Below, piece by piece: positions 18,801-26,156 of a stretch of DNA of 64,000 nt (its first letter is position 1; the number at the start of each line of letters is the position of its first letter). This DNA comes from Streptococcus sp. DD13 (lineage in GTDB: Bacteria; Bacillota; Bacilli; Lactobacillales; Streptococcaceae). Made by a program: the position numbers and the translations under genes. The DNA is taken from assembly GCF_001578875.1 (NCBI RefSeq), contig NZ_KQ969507.1, positions 78,421 through 142,420 of the forward strand, in the 5' to 3' direction. Below the pieces are notes generated by a model. The model worked only from the letters and a program-made list of their open reading frames with translations, had not been told where the DNA came from and searched no databases.

Positions 18801-20327
18801 GAGTGGCAAAAGAAGACATCTCCAAAGGTCTTGATCGGAGTAGCAGATATCCCTCAAGAACAAAAGCAAGAGACAGTAGAAATTGATCTATCCGAAGAGG
18901 GCAATATTCTTCTCTATGGAGCACCTGGGACAGGAAAGACGACCTTCCTTCAGACAGTAGCTATGGACTTAGCCCGCAAGCTTAGCCCAGAAGAATTGAC
19001 CCTTTACTTGTTGGATTTTGGAACAAACGGTCTCGCCCCGCTTTCCCAACTGCCTCATGTAGCGGATAGTATCCTGCTAGAGCAGTCGGAGAAAGTTCAG
19101 AAATTTATTCGGGTCATTCATCAAGAACTGGATCGGCGCAAGAAATTGCTCGCAGAACAGGGCGTAGGGACCTTGGCCCTCTATCGTCAAGTGACAGGAG
19201 AGGAGGAACCGGTGATCGTCCTTCTCCTAGATAGCTATGAGTCTATGAAGGATGAGCCTTTTGAAAACGAACTCTTTAAACTCCTGATGCGCATCTCTCG
19301 GGAAGGTCTTAGTGTAGGGGTGCACCTCGTCGTCACGGCTAGTCGACAAAACAACCTTCGGGCCCAGCTCTACTCTAACTTCAAGCACCAACTGACACTG
19401 CCTCAACACGATGTTGCAGAAATCCGTAGTGTAGTGGGAGCTAGCCCTCTAGCGACTAGCATGGAGGATATCAAAGGACGTGCTCTCCTGAAACGTGAGG
19501 ATGTCCATGTCCTGCAGCTGGCTTTGCCTGTTTTAGGGGATAATGATATCGATCGAATCAATGCCTTACGTAATCAGGTCCGACACCTCAAGCAACTATG
19601 GACTGGAAAAACTCCGGAAGCCATCCCTATGGTGCCAGAGAAATTGACTGAAGAAGCTTTTATGACTCAGTATCCAAGTAGTCAGCAGGCACTTAAAAAA
19701 GGAGAGTTCCCACTCGGACTGGAGAAAGAAACGGTCCAAGCTTGCTCATGGAATCCAAAAGAAGGCAATCTCCTTTACCTCTACAGTAAGGATGATGAGC
19801 TTGTTCGGATGCTAGACTTCATGTTTCATCGTATCGCAGAAGGAAGCTACAAGCCAGCAGTTGTCCTGCCAGAAATGAGCTTCTTGACAATAGATGAGAA
19901 AGTGGCTCGCTATGATAGTGCGATTCAGTATGTGGAGTTGCTTGATGCTCTGACCCGTCAGATGGCAAACCGGATGCAAGAAGGACGGACAGAGTTGACC
20001 CATATTATCCTTTGGCCAAACTTTGAGGAGGTCATTTCTAAGCTAAACCCTGACCAGCAGGAGCAATTGCGAGAGCTGTTAGAAAAAGGTCCATCCGTTG
20101 GATATGCGCATGTTATCTTGATTCGACCAAGTAATTTGAGCAAGCTTTCGGATCCAGCATCTCGGTCGGTTAAGACGATTCAACAGGCCTTAATCACTGT
20201 TCGGATAGCGGACCAGGTCATCGTTTCTCCGAGCAATCGTCCGGTCAGAGAGGCTGCCTTGGCTTCACAGGAAAACTACTGGTTGACCAATCATACCATC
20301 GAAAAAATCATGGTTCCCATAGGATAA
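15900..20327 (+). CDS. essC: type VII secretion ATPase EssC
   Basis: EssC, the FtsK/SpoIIIE-type motor and central channel component of the type VIIb system. The 1475-residue protein has tandem FHA-like domains at the N-terminus (about 1-190), two membrane helices (about 229-265), and three ATPase modules. The first has a Walker A GTTGAGKSE (about 664-672) and Walker B LFLISDEFAE; the second has GAPGTGKTT (about 1007-1015) and VLLLDSYE. The third, after about 1270, lacks a usable P-loop (LYLYSKDDE where it should be), as in other EssC proteins. The C-terminal third of EssC usually determines which effector set is exported, and the effector module follows 9 bases later. Confidence 0.96.
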   Translation: MKGFLPIYYKGYRYELLIGKKDHYRIAGAGPCDLRLYQFEHELEVTILDGKLRTFYDGQELAGERITTVSSDVVFGGIQTSQRRVFDIGALKTLWIGEDDRTDLFFQKSGLDLLVERQEGGWRLQIFAGQVYRNNLAVKESDIYLTFGDELAFGKEKIKLFRDECQIWGDGIPGANLSRRWDSCYDLYPGFPDYHRSPRLMYQGSKEQFCITRPPQEVRPPSDELLKMMLPPIVMIGVTLLMAVFQPRGLYIIVTVLMSVMTTCLSGVNYVRNRKQYKKDVQERIDNYQYYLEAKARELRQQVEEYRKSQLYHYPSIDEIRKLTNRYDHRIYEKTSQQVDFLHYRLGLGTVQPPYSLRYDQIERSKESDHLEKAGYQLFRSYSQISQMPVVANLLHGPVGYVGPRKLVIEQLQLLVHQLATFHSYHEVQFIPIIPEEELGEWKWMRFLPHLTLEGMNVRGLVYNQRTRDQILNSLTQILKKRQAQALEAKNGQSPLFRPHYVVILTAEELVMDHMIMEFFKEDPTALGCSLIVVKDVLSSLAENVKTVISIRDVTTGELLMEEGHLREKRFNLDHFPAGFDKEQIVRRLAPLRHTENLKSSIPERVSFLELYGAKELSDLQIPDRWENHAPHKSLAVPIGWRGPGDVVELNLHEKAHGPHGLIAGTTGAGKSEVIQSYILSLAVNFHPHDVAFLLIDYKGGGMAHLFKDLPHLLGSITNLDGAQSMRALASIQAELRRRQRLFSMYEVNHINQYQKKYKLGQATEPLPHLFLISDEFAELKVNQPDFMKELVSTARIGRSLGIHLILATQKPSGVVDDQIWSNSRFKLALKVADRAGSQEMLKTPDAATITQAGRAYLQVGNNEVYELFQTAYSGADYQVEKDKLGIEDHSIYRINDLGQYEILGEDLSGLDQAEDIREVPTELDVIVAELRHLHRVAGIAALPQPWLPPLAERVHLEELDSISPVQEWQKKTSPKVLIGVADIPQEQKQETVEIDLSEEGNILLYGAPGTGKTTFLQTVAMDLARKLSPEELTLYLLDFGTNGLAPLSQLPHVADSILLEQSEKVQKFIRVIHQELDRRKKLLAEQGVGTLALYRQVTGEEEPVIVLLLDSYESMKDEPFENELFKLLMRISREGLSVGVHLVVTASRQNNLRAQLYSNFKHQLTLPQHDVAEIRSVVGASPLATSMEDIKGRALLKREDVHVLQLALPVLGDNDIDRINALRNQVRHLKQLWTGKTPEAIPMVPEKLTEEAFMTQYPSSQQALKKGEFPLGLEKETVQACSWNPKEGNLLYLYSKDDELVRMLDFMFHRIAEGSYKPAVVLPEMSFLTIDEKVARYDSAIQYVELLDALTRQMANRMQEGRTELTHIILWPNFEEVISKLNPDQQEQLRELLEKGPSVGYAHVILIRPSNLSKLSDPASRSVKTIQQALITVRIADQVIVSPSNRPVREAALASQENYWLTNHTIEKIMVPIG

Positions 20328-20336
20328 GGAGGTGCA

Positions 20337-20705
20337 ATGTTAAAATCAGAACAGACCATCCAACTTGAACATGAGCTCACTGCATTGGATGCCAAAATCA
20401 AGGCCCTGCAGGAAGTCTCGGAAATCTTGTCAAATTGCCCAACCAAGGTCAAATCAACCTATAATGGCGCTTATAGCGACCATGTGGAGGGGAGACAATA
20501 TGATAGGATGTATGAAGAAGAAAACGATGTGATTGATGGTTTCAGTACAAAACTAAAAAGTAAGAAAAGTAAAATCATGAGTGAGATTGAATCGAATCTA
20601 TCCCGGTTGAAGAATCTACAAACAAGCGTCCATTTGCAACTTAGCGCTTCTCGACGAGCAGACGAAGCTGCAACAACAGCCCAACAAGCCCGTACCAAGG
20701 ATTAG
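20337..20705 (+). CDS. small helical partner of the LXG-like effector (YwqH/DUF5082-like)
   Basis: A 122-residue, highly charged helical protein without signal peptide or cysteine. Predicted long helices cover about residues 5-30 and 60-120. Size, composition and position right before the LXG-like effector match the DUF5082/YwqH-type 'Lap1' proteins, which bind the LXG domain and help bring it to the secretion machine. This assignment rests on position and general pattern, not on a strict motif. ATG at 20337 follows AAGGAGGTGC, a near-perfect ribosome site. It ends 11 bases before the effector. Confidence 0.65.
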   Translation: MLKSEQTIQLEHELTALDAKIKALQEVSEILSNCPTKVKSTYNGAYSDHVEGRQYDRMYEEENDVIDGFSTKLKSKKSKIMSEIESNLSRLKNLQTSVHLQLSASRRADEAATTAQQARTKD

Positions 20706-20716
20706 GAGAAAAAGCA

Positions 20717-22801
20717 ATGGTTATGATAACAGTGCATTCAAAGTCTGATTTGAATGCCATAGGTTACGCGGCCAAGAATGCCGCAACGATGTATCGCGAA
20801 GCGACCGCAGAAGCGGATCGTTCCTTTCAGATGCGAATAGAAGGCTCAGAAGGAGCAGCCATTAGCACCTTTCTTGAGAAAATCAACACCCTATCCACCA
20901 ATGTTTTCTCAGTTTACCCAGACTTGCTGGATCGCTTAGGAGAGACGATCCACAATTACACCAAATCCTTAGAATATGAAGGTTTCACGGGGGATCAGGA
21001 GATTAAGTCTAGCGATCAAGGGATCGCAGACATCAAGGACTGGTTAACACGGCAACGCTACAATAGTATAGAGAGCAAGGAGAACAACCTTGATGACGTT
21101 ATCAAAAAAGCCCAGGGAGCCCTTGCTCTGTCCCCACAGGAGGTGGATATCCGTCTAGATACCGGCTCCATTCAACTAGAAGCCTACGAGGAGCTCAGTC
21201 GTCTCGCTAAAGCCCGTCAGACTAAGCACGACAATATCACCCAGGATATGCAAACCTTCCGTGATCAACTAGAGCGTCTAGAAGGAGAGTTAACCACCTT
21301 GTCTAGCCACTTGACGAACGCCTATTATGTATCTCAGGTGCCCGTTGCCACTCTGTATAAGTGGGTGGCACGAGGATATCTAACGGTAGACAATATGGAG
21401 GTCATAGATAGTATCCGGGACAAGGGTGATGATGAAATGTTGGAAGTTATACTGAGCGAAGGTGAAAGCAAGGAAACGTTCTATGCTACATTAGGGGAAG
21501 TGGATGCGAGTTTTGTCAGTCAAAACATGATGAATCTGGCCTATGCAAGGATTTTAGAGAATTCGGATCATATCGGTCATTTACAGGAGTTTTTCAGAAA
21601 ATTACAAGAACAAGACCAGGAGAAGGCTCAGATTTATCTCGAAAAATTAGCAGTATCCGGGACGCTTGCGGCATCATTAGTTTCAGGCATGGGCACACAG
21701 CGCTTACCGAAAGTCACGGGGGATTATGATCGTTACATGAAAGAGTGGCGGGAATTACAAGCATCCGGTCAACTCGTAGCACTAAGAGAAAAACTTCTTC
21801 ACATGGGAAACCTTAACACGCTGTTTGAGTCTGCAATCATTGCAGGGGTCGGGAAGTCTCTTAGTCCTGTAGGCTCTGACAATCCCGATAGAGAGATACC
21901 GATTACGACAAGACTAGAGAATCTACGTCAAGTCGGGGGAAGCTATAGCTGGGATGCCGTCACCTATACGGGTGAAAAATATGAGCGAGAAGTTCGCAAA
22001 GAAGCGGTTACTAACGGCTATACGGACTCAAGGGTTGAAAGTGATGTCAATCAGGCAGCTGAGAAATACCGGGAATTAGAACAGAAAAAGCAGAAGGCTT
22101 TGCAGGATCTCGTTAAAGATCTGCTTCTAGTAGGAACGGATCTGGTGATTCCTGGCTTCTCTAGTGTAGGCTCATTTGCAAGAAGTATTTTAGAGAAAGG
22201 AAAAGTTAGTTCGGCTATTTCAGATGGCAACGACTGGTCCAAAACAACTTTGGGGGAAGGCTATACGAAAGGAGCCAAAGGAGGCGTAAAATCCACCAGT
22301 AAACTCTTTAGCTACATAGAGTCCGTGGCTGCCCTCTCAAGCGAGAAGGATGAGCAAAAGCGAAATGCTCAAGGAGAATTGTTTGGTATTGGAGGCAGTA
22401 GTATCACTGTCGGGGATAAGAACACCAGCTCCCAGAGTCATATCGTCTTTGACCTCTCCGCCAGCCTACAGTATTCTGACTTCCAAGAAAACGGGGTCAG
22501 GGGTTATATCTTGAGGCAGTATGATGGAAAAGCATTGGAGAGATTTGATGACGGAATAAAACGATCTGCCATGTCTCAGGATATGCGGGATATTTTAACA
22601 GGAAACAGTGATAAGCCGATCACTGAAGTCGGACCGGATCTGATTAGAGATGCTCTAAATAAAATGAATAAAATCACCTATGTTCTAAATAGGAAAGACG
22701 GATTAAGTTGGGTAACTCGGTATTATGACAATAATTACCGTGACTTTGATGGATTGACTGGTAATGCAAAGACAAGTCATATGGAAGGGAGCGCAGAATG
22801 A
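20717..22801 (+). CDS. LXG-like type VII effector, C-terminal activity unknown
   Basis: A 694-residue protein placed where type VIIb effectors sit. Its first 200 residues are helical with the turn segment IEGSEGAAISTF (about 41-52), resembling the LXG module used for secretion. The middle is helical and charged. A hydrophobic, glycine-containing stretch (LVKDLLLVGTDLVIPGFSSVGSF, about 464-487, written here only as position marker in part) could insert into membrane, and the last 200 residues are polar with GVRGYILRQYDGKALERF and no motif I recognise. No nuclease, NADase, lipase or lipid II phosphatase signature was found. The stop overlaps the next gene's start (ATGA), the classic toxin-immunity arrangement. 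Calling it a toxin is inference. Confidence 0.65.
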   Translation: MVMITVHSKSDLNAIGYAAKNAATMYREATAEADRSFQMRIEGSEGAAISTFLEKINTLSTNVFSVYPDLLDRLGETIHNYTKSLEYEGFTGDQEIKSSDQGIADIKDWLTRQRYNSIESKENNLDDVIKKAQGALALSPQEVDIRLDTGSIQLEAYEELSRLAKARQTKHDNITQDMQTFRDQLERLEGELTTLSSHLTNAYYVSQVPVATLYKWVARGYLTVDNMEVIDSIRDKGDDEMLEVILSEGESKETFYATLGEVDASFVSQNMMNLAYARILENSDHIGHLQEFFRKLQEQDQEKAQIYLEKLAVSGTLAASLVSGMGTQRLPKVTGDYDRYMKEWRELQASGQLVALREKLLHMGNLNTLFESAIIAGVGKSLSPVGSDNPDREIPITTRLENLRQVGGSYSWDAVTYTGEKYEREVRKEAVTNGYTDSRVESDVNQAAEKYRELEQKKQKALQDLVKDLLLVGTDLVIPGFSSVGSFARSILEKGKVSSAISDGNDWSKTTLGEGYTKGAKGGVKSTSKLFSYIESVAALSSEKDEQKRNAQGELFGIGGSSITVGDKNTSSQSHIVFDLSASLQYSDFQENGVRGYILRQYDGKALERFDDGIKRSAMSQDMRDILTGNSDKPITEVGPDLIRDALNKMNKITYVLNRKDGLSWVTRYYDNNYRDFDGLTGNAKTSHMEGSAE
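22554..22578 (+). repeat. source of recombination scar, left part
   Basis: These 25 bases within the effector gene are repeated without mismatch at 23710-23734, between the two candidate immunity genes. Confidence 0.85.
22774..22800 (+). repeat. source of recombination scar, right part
   Basis: These 27 bases, covering the effector's last codons and the ribosome site and start codon of copy 1, recur at 23734-23760 with two mismatches. Confidence 0.85.
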
Positions 22802-23715
22802 AAGGCAAAAAAGTAAAAAAGATTCTCGGAAGTGTTTCTGTATTTTTGATACTGAGTGCGACTGCCTATACTGTCTATTCCCAGTTCTTCGCATATCGTT
22901 TTGAGGAAGAACATGCGGCTAATATTACATCTATGGGGCTATTTGGCGACCAAAAGCAGTATCTCTCGGTCGTTGTAGAAGAAGGGACAACTGTTGGTTG
23001 GGGAAGTGGTATCACGGTTTCGCAGAATTACTTAGTATCGGTGGATTTTAAGAATCGGATTGATCGTTTGTCCCATCCCTACCAAATGGATGAGGGAGAG
23101 TCCGTCATGGTGACCACCTATGATTTAAATACAAGTGATTTTACCAAAAGAAGTTTTGATTTGGCTGATAGATGGCGCAAGGCCAACTATACCTATCAAA
23201 TCATAAGCGTTTATGCCATAACTTATCAAGGGGAAGACTACCTTGCTGTCAAATACGAAGAAAATGAATACACTTCTGGTATGCTTTGGTATAGTTTGGA
23301 GAAAGGAACCTTTATAAAATATGGTGGAAAAGATTTTCAAAGTATCTTTGAATTTCTGGATGGGACATATAGGACTGGCTTAGACGAAAAATTGTTTGAG
23401 ATGAACATGGATATAAGACAGTATTCATTAAATTACAATTTTAATAAGGCGAAAGGGATAGAAAACCTGAATATCTCAAGGGAGTATCCTCAGATTGCCC
23501 AAAATCTATCCAATGGTGGCTCCATCTATGTCCGTCCACTGTTCAGTGACAAAGCTACCTGGTTCAATACTATTATCCATTGGTTTGCGCCGAAAGAGCA
23601 AGAAGTCATGGAGCTCTACGCGCCAAATGGCGACACTGGTGAGAAGACACCAATCAGAAGCTATGAGGATTATGAAGCGTGGGCAAAGGCACATCCAGAA
23701 TTTGGGACTGAATAA
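22798..23715 (+). CDS. membrane-anchored protein, candidate immunity to the effector (copy 1)
   Basis: A 305-residue protein with a basic N-terminus, one membrane helix (about 8-28) and a predicted extracellular domain of about 275 residues; no lipobox, no cysteine cluster and no recognised domain. It overlaps the effector gene by 4 bases (ATGA), and type VIIb immunity proteins for surface-acting effectors such as TipC are likewise membrane-anchored outward. That makes immunity the natural guess, but no motif proves it. Its stop codon and last bases are supplied by a fragment of the effector's 3' end (see the repeat at 23710). A closely related second copy follows. Confidence 0.6.
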   Translation: MKGKKVKKILGSVSVFLILSATAYTVYSQFFAYRFEEEHAANITSMGLFGDQKQYLSVVVEEGTTVGWGSGITVSQNYLVSVDFKNRIDRLSHPYQMDEGESVMVTTYDLNTSDFTKRSFDLADRWRKANYTYQIISVYAITYQGEDYLAVKYEENEYTSGMLWYSLEKGTFIKYGGKDFQSIFEFLDGTYRTGLDEKLFEMNMDIRQYSLNYNFNKAKGIENLNISREYPQIAQNLSNGGSIYVRPLFSDKATWFNTIIHWFAPKEQEVMELYAPNGDTGEKTPIRSYEDYEAWAKAHPEFGTE

Positions 23716-23760
23716 AACGATCTGCCATGTCTCAAGTCATGTGGAAGGGAGCGTAGAATG
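23710..23760 (+). repeat. chimeric remnant of the effector gene 3' end
   Basis: The 51 bases between the immunity copies join two parts of the effector gene: 25 bases identical to 22554-22578 and 27 bases matching 22774-22800, with the 195 bases between them missing. It supplies the stop codon of copy 1 (23713-23715) and the ribosome site plus ATG (23758) of copy 2. Confidence 0.85.
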
Positions 23761-24682
23761 AAAAGCAAAAAAGTAAAAAGTAAAAAAGATTCTCGGAAGT
23801 GTCTCTGTATTTTTGATAGTGAGCACGATTGCCTATACTGTCTATTCCCATTTTTTGGAATACCGCTTCGAGGAGAAACATGCGGCTAATATTACATCTA
23901 TGGAACTGTTTGGGGACCAGAAGCAGTATCTCTCGGTCGTTGTAGAAGAAGGGACAACTGATGGTTGGAGAAGCGGTATCACGGTTTCGCAGAATTACTT
24001 AGTATCGGTGGATTCTAAGAAGCGAACGGATCGCTTGTCCAATCCCTACCAAATGGATGAGGGAGAGTCCATCATGGTGACCACCTATGATTTAAATACA
24101 AGTGATTTTACCAAAAGAAGTTTTGATTTGGCCGATAGATGGCGCAAGGCCAACTATACCTATCAAATTGTAAACGTCTATGCCATAACCTATCAAGGGG
24201 AAGACTACCTCTCCATCGGATATGATGAAGATGAGTATTCTTCTGGTGTGGTTTGGTATAACCTGAAGACAAAGGCTTTTACCCAATACAAAGGTAAGGG
24301 TTCTCAAAATAGTTTACAAATTTTTAAAGGGGGTTACTACACTGGTATTGATGATAAGTTATCTGATTTGAATATGGATCTAAGACAGTATTCATTAAAT
24401 TACAATTTTCAGAAGGCAAAAGGTATAAAAGACTTAAATATTTCAACGGAGTATCCTCAGATTGCCAAAAGGTTGACTGACGGCGGAGCGATCTATGCCC
24501 GCCCGACCATGGTCGATAAAGCTACCTGGTTTAACACCATTATCCATTGGTTTGCGCCAAAAGGGCAAGAAGTCATGGAACTCTACACGAAAGATAGTGA
24601 AACTGGTGAAAAGACGCCAATCAGAAGCTATGCGGATTATGAAGCATGGGAAAAGGCACATCCAGAAAGTGGAAAGGAGTAG
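23758..24682 (+). pseudogene. second candidate immunity gene, frameshifted at its start
   Basis: A paralogue of the gene at 22798. From the ATG at 23758, which has the same GGAAGGGAGCG ribosome site as copy 1, the frame runs only 43 codons to a stop at 23887-23889, because the unit GTAAAAA occurs twice (23773-23786) where copy 1 has it once. Removing 7 bases restores a 305-codon gene. The open frame that exists now starts at TTG 23813, which corresponds to codon 17 of copy 1, so it lacks the basic N-terminus and part of the membrane helix and has no ribosome site (289 codons). The remainder is intact and well conserved, so inactivation is recent or reversible by slippage. Confidence 0.75.
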
Positions 24683-24684
24683 AA

Positions 24685-25017
24685 ATGGGAAAAGTAGCGA
24701 TAAAGACAGCTCTTCTGACAGATTCGCAAACGACAATCAACGAAATAGCGGTCACGGGTCAATACGGGAGAAGGGCGGTAGACGATACTACTAGAGAACC
24801 TTTAGAAAAATGTAGGAAACTTCTCCAAGAAAATGCAGGGAAATTGGTCGGAGTGGTCTCGCATTATAACTCCTTCCTGACAAACCTGGCTAAAAAATTC
24901 GAGGAAAACGATAAAGAACTTTCCAAGCAGTTTGGAATGACGGTGGCTCTTCAAAAAAGTTCGCCTAGATACAAAAAAGCCTTGGATCGAACCCGAAGTG
25001 ACGACTATTTTTCCTGA
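24685..25017 (+). CDS. small helical type VII partner protein (YwqI/TIGR04197-like)
   Basis: A 110-residue cytoplasmic-looking helical protein beginning MGKVAIKTALLTDSQ, with a second long helix rich in lysine and glutamate (KLVGVVSHYNSFLTNLAKKFEENDKE split here by description). This fits the TIGR04197/YwqI-type small proteins ('Lap2') found beside LXG effectors, which share a WXG100-like hairpin. ATG at 24685 is preceded by GGAAAGGAGTAG; the open frame upstream overlaps the end of the preceding gene and is not used. It is the last gene of the type VII block; usually such partners precede the effector, so its place after the immunity genes is unusual. Confidence 0.55.
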   Translation: MGKVAIKTALLTDSQTTINEIAVTGQYGRRAVDDTTREPLEKCRKLLQENAGKLVGVVSHYNSFLTNLAKKFEENDKELSKQFGMTVALQKSSPRYKKALDRTRSDDYFS

Positions 25018-25143
25018 GCCTTTATGAAAGGATATGATTGGCTAAATTCTCCTATCCTGTTACAGACGGGAGTGTTTTTTAGAAGGCGCGATCAGCGGAT
25101 GAAAATTTTAAATCGGTATCCGTCAGGAAAGGAAAGAATCTGC
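25018..25143. other. end of type VII block, no gene seen
   Basis: About 125 bases separating the type VII block from the rpsB promoter. GGATA (25029-25033) could pair with TATCC, followed further on by a T-run at 25074-25079, but no convincing terminator is formed. Confidence 0.35.
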
Positions 25144-25172
25144 TTGCCAATTGAATGAAAATTTGCTATACT
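25144..25172 (+). promoter_or_regulatory. rpsB promoter
   Basis: TTGCCA (25144-25149) and TATACT (25167-25172) are 17 bases apart, with TGC directly before the -10 giving an extended -10. Confidence 0.8.
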
Positions 25173-25179
25173 GATTAGG

Positions 25180-25289
25180 TTGCTTAGGCGACAAATACTC
25201 ATCTCAGATCCATTGTGGTGTTGTTGCCCGTGTGGTGGCACTGCAAGTTGAAGTCTGAGAGAGGCAAAAAACAAAAAGGAGAAATACTC
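25180..25289 (+). promoter_or_regulatory. rpsB 5' leader, possible autoregulatory RNA
   Basis: The transcript would carry an untranslated leader of about 110 bases. CTCAGA near 25203 can pair with TCTGAG near 25253, enclosing GC-rich sequence with a TGCC/GGCA pairing. Ribosomal protein S2 operons have autoregulatory leaders in other bacteria; whether this one is such an element is unproven. Confidence 0.4.
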
Positions 25290-26075
25290 ATGGCAGTAAT
25301 TTCAATGAAACAACTTCTTGAGGCTGGTGTACACTTTGGTCACCAAACTCGTCGTTGGAACCCAAAAATGGCGAAGTACATCTTCACAGAGCGTAACGGA
25401 ATCCACGTTATCGACTTGCAACAAACTGTAAAATTGGCGGACCAAGCTTATGACTTTATCCGTGATGCCGCAGCAAACGATGCTGTCATCTTGTTTGTTG
25501 GTACGAAAAAACAAGCTGCAGATGCTGTGAAAGAAGAAGCAGAACGCGCTGGTCAATACTACATCAACCACCGTTGGTTGGGTGGAACTCTTACAAACTG
25601 GGATACAATCCAAAAACGGATTGCTCGTTTGAAAGAAATCAAACGTATGGAAGAAGAAGGAACATTTGATGTTCTTCCTAAGAAAGAAGTTGCCCTTCTC
25701 AACAAACAACGCGCTCGTCTTGAAAAATTCTTGGGCGGTATCGAAGATATGCCACGTATTCCTGACGTGATGTATGTTGTGGATCCACATAAAGAGCAAA
25801 TCGCTGTGAAAGAAGCGAAAAAATTGGGAATCCCAGTTGTAGCTATGGTAGATACAAACACTGATCCAGATGATATCGATGTAATCATCCCAGCAAATGA
25901 TGATGCAATCCGTTCTGTTAAATTGATCACTGCGAAGATGGCAGATGCGATCATCGAAGGAAATCAAGGTGAAGACAGTGTCGCAGCGGTTGAAGCTGAG
26001 TTGGCTGAAGGTGCTGAAGCAACTGAATCCATCGAAGAAATCGTTGAAGTGGTTGAAGGCGACAACGCTGAATAA
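25290..26075 (+). CDS. rpsB: ribosomal protein S2 (uS2)
   Basis: 30S ribosomal protein S2, bound at the head-body junction of the small subunit. The 261-residue protein has the family pattern: [27 protein letters not shown] at the start in two recognisable parts, the coiled-coil insertion with [12 protein letters not shown] residues, and [20 protein letters not shown]. The acidic C-terminal tail is normal for streptococci. ATG at 25290 is preceded by AAAAAGGAGAAATACTC; an in-frame upstream extension is ignored. It is followed by tsf, the universal rpsB-tsf pair, and codon use is strongly biased as expected for a highly expressed gene. Confidence 0.97.
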   Translation: MAVISMKQLLEAGVHFGHQTRRWNPKMAKYIFTERNGIHVIDLQQTVKLADQAYDFIRDAAANDAVILFVGTKKQAADAVKEEAERAGQYYINHRWLGGTLTNWDTIQKRIARLKEIKRMEEEGTFDVLPKKEVALLNKQRARLEKFLGGIEDMPRIPDVMYVVDPHKEQIAVKEAKKLGIPVVAMVDTNTDPDDIDVIIPANDDAIRSVKLITAKMADAIIEGNQGEDSVAAVEAELAEGAEATESIEEIVEVVEGDNAE

Positions 26076-26098
26076 CAGTCAGAATTAGTAACACACCT

Positions 26099-26131
26099 AA
26101 AGGGGCGGGGCTCAGCCCAGTCCCTTTATTT
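26099..26131 (+). terminator. hairpin between rpsB and tsf
   Basis: AAAGGGGCGGGGC pairs with GCCCAGTCCCTTT (one or two mismatches), followed by ATTT. It can act as a partial terminator lowering tsf relative to rpsB. Confidence 0.6.
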
Positions 26132-26156
26132 CATCAAAACAATTGGAGAAAAGAAA

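Noticed and set aside
19690..20327. Third EssC ATPase domain as inactivated by mutation
   Set aside because: Loss of the P-loop in this domain is normal for EssC proteins.
23813..24682. TTG at 23813 as a normal start for the second immunity-like gene
   Set aside because: It is an internal codon of the ancestral frame (codon 17 of copy 1), without a ribosome site; the real start at 23758 is out of frame.
25302..25967. Antisense open frame of 221 codons opposite rpsB
   Set aside because: Shadow of a highly biased coding gene; no ribosome site and implausible composition.
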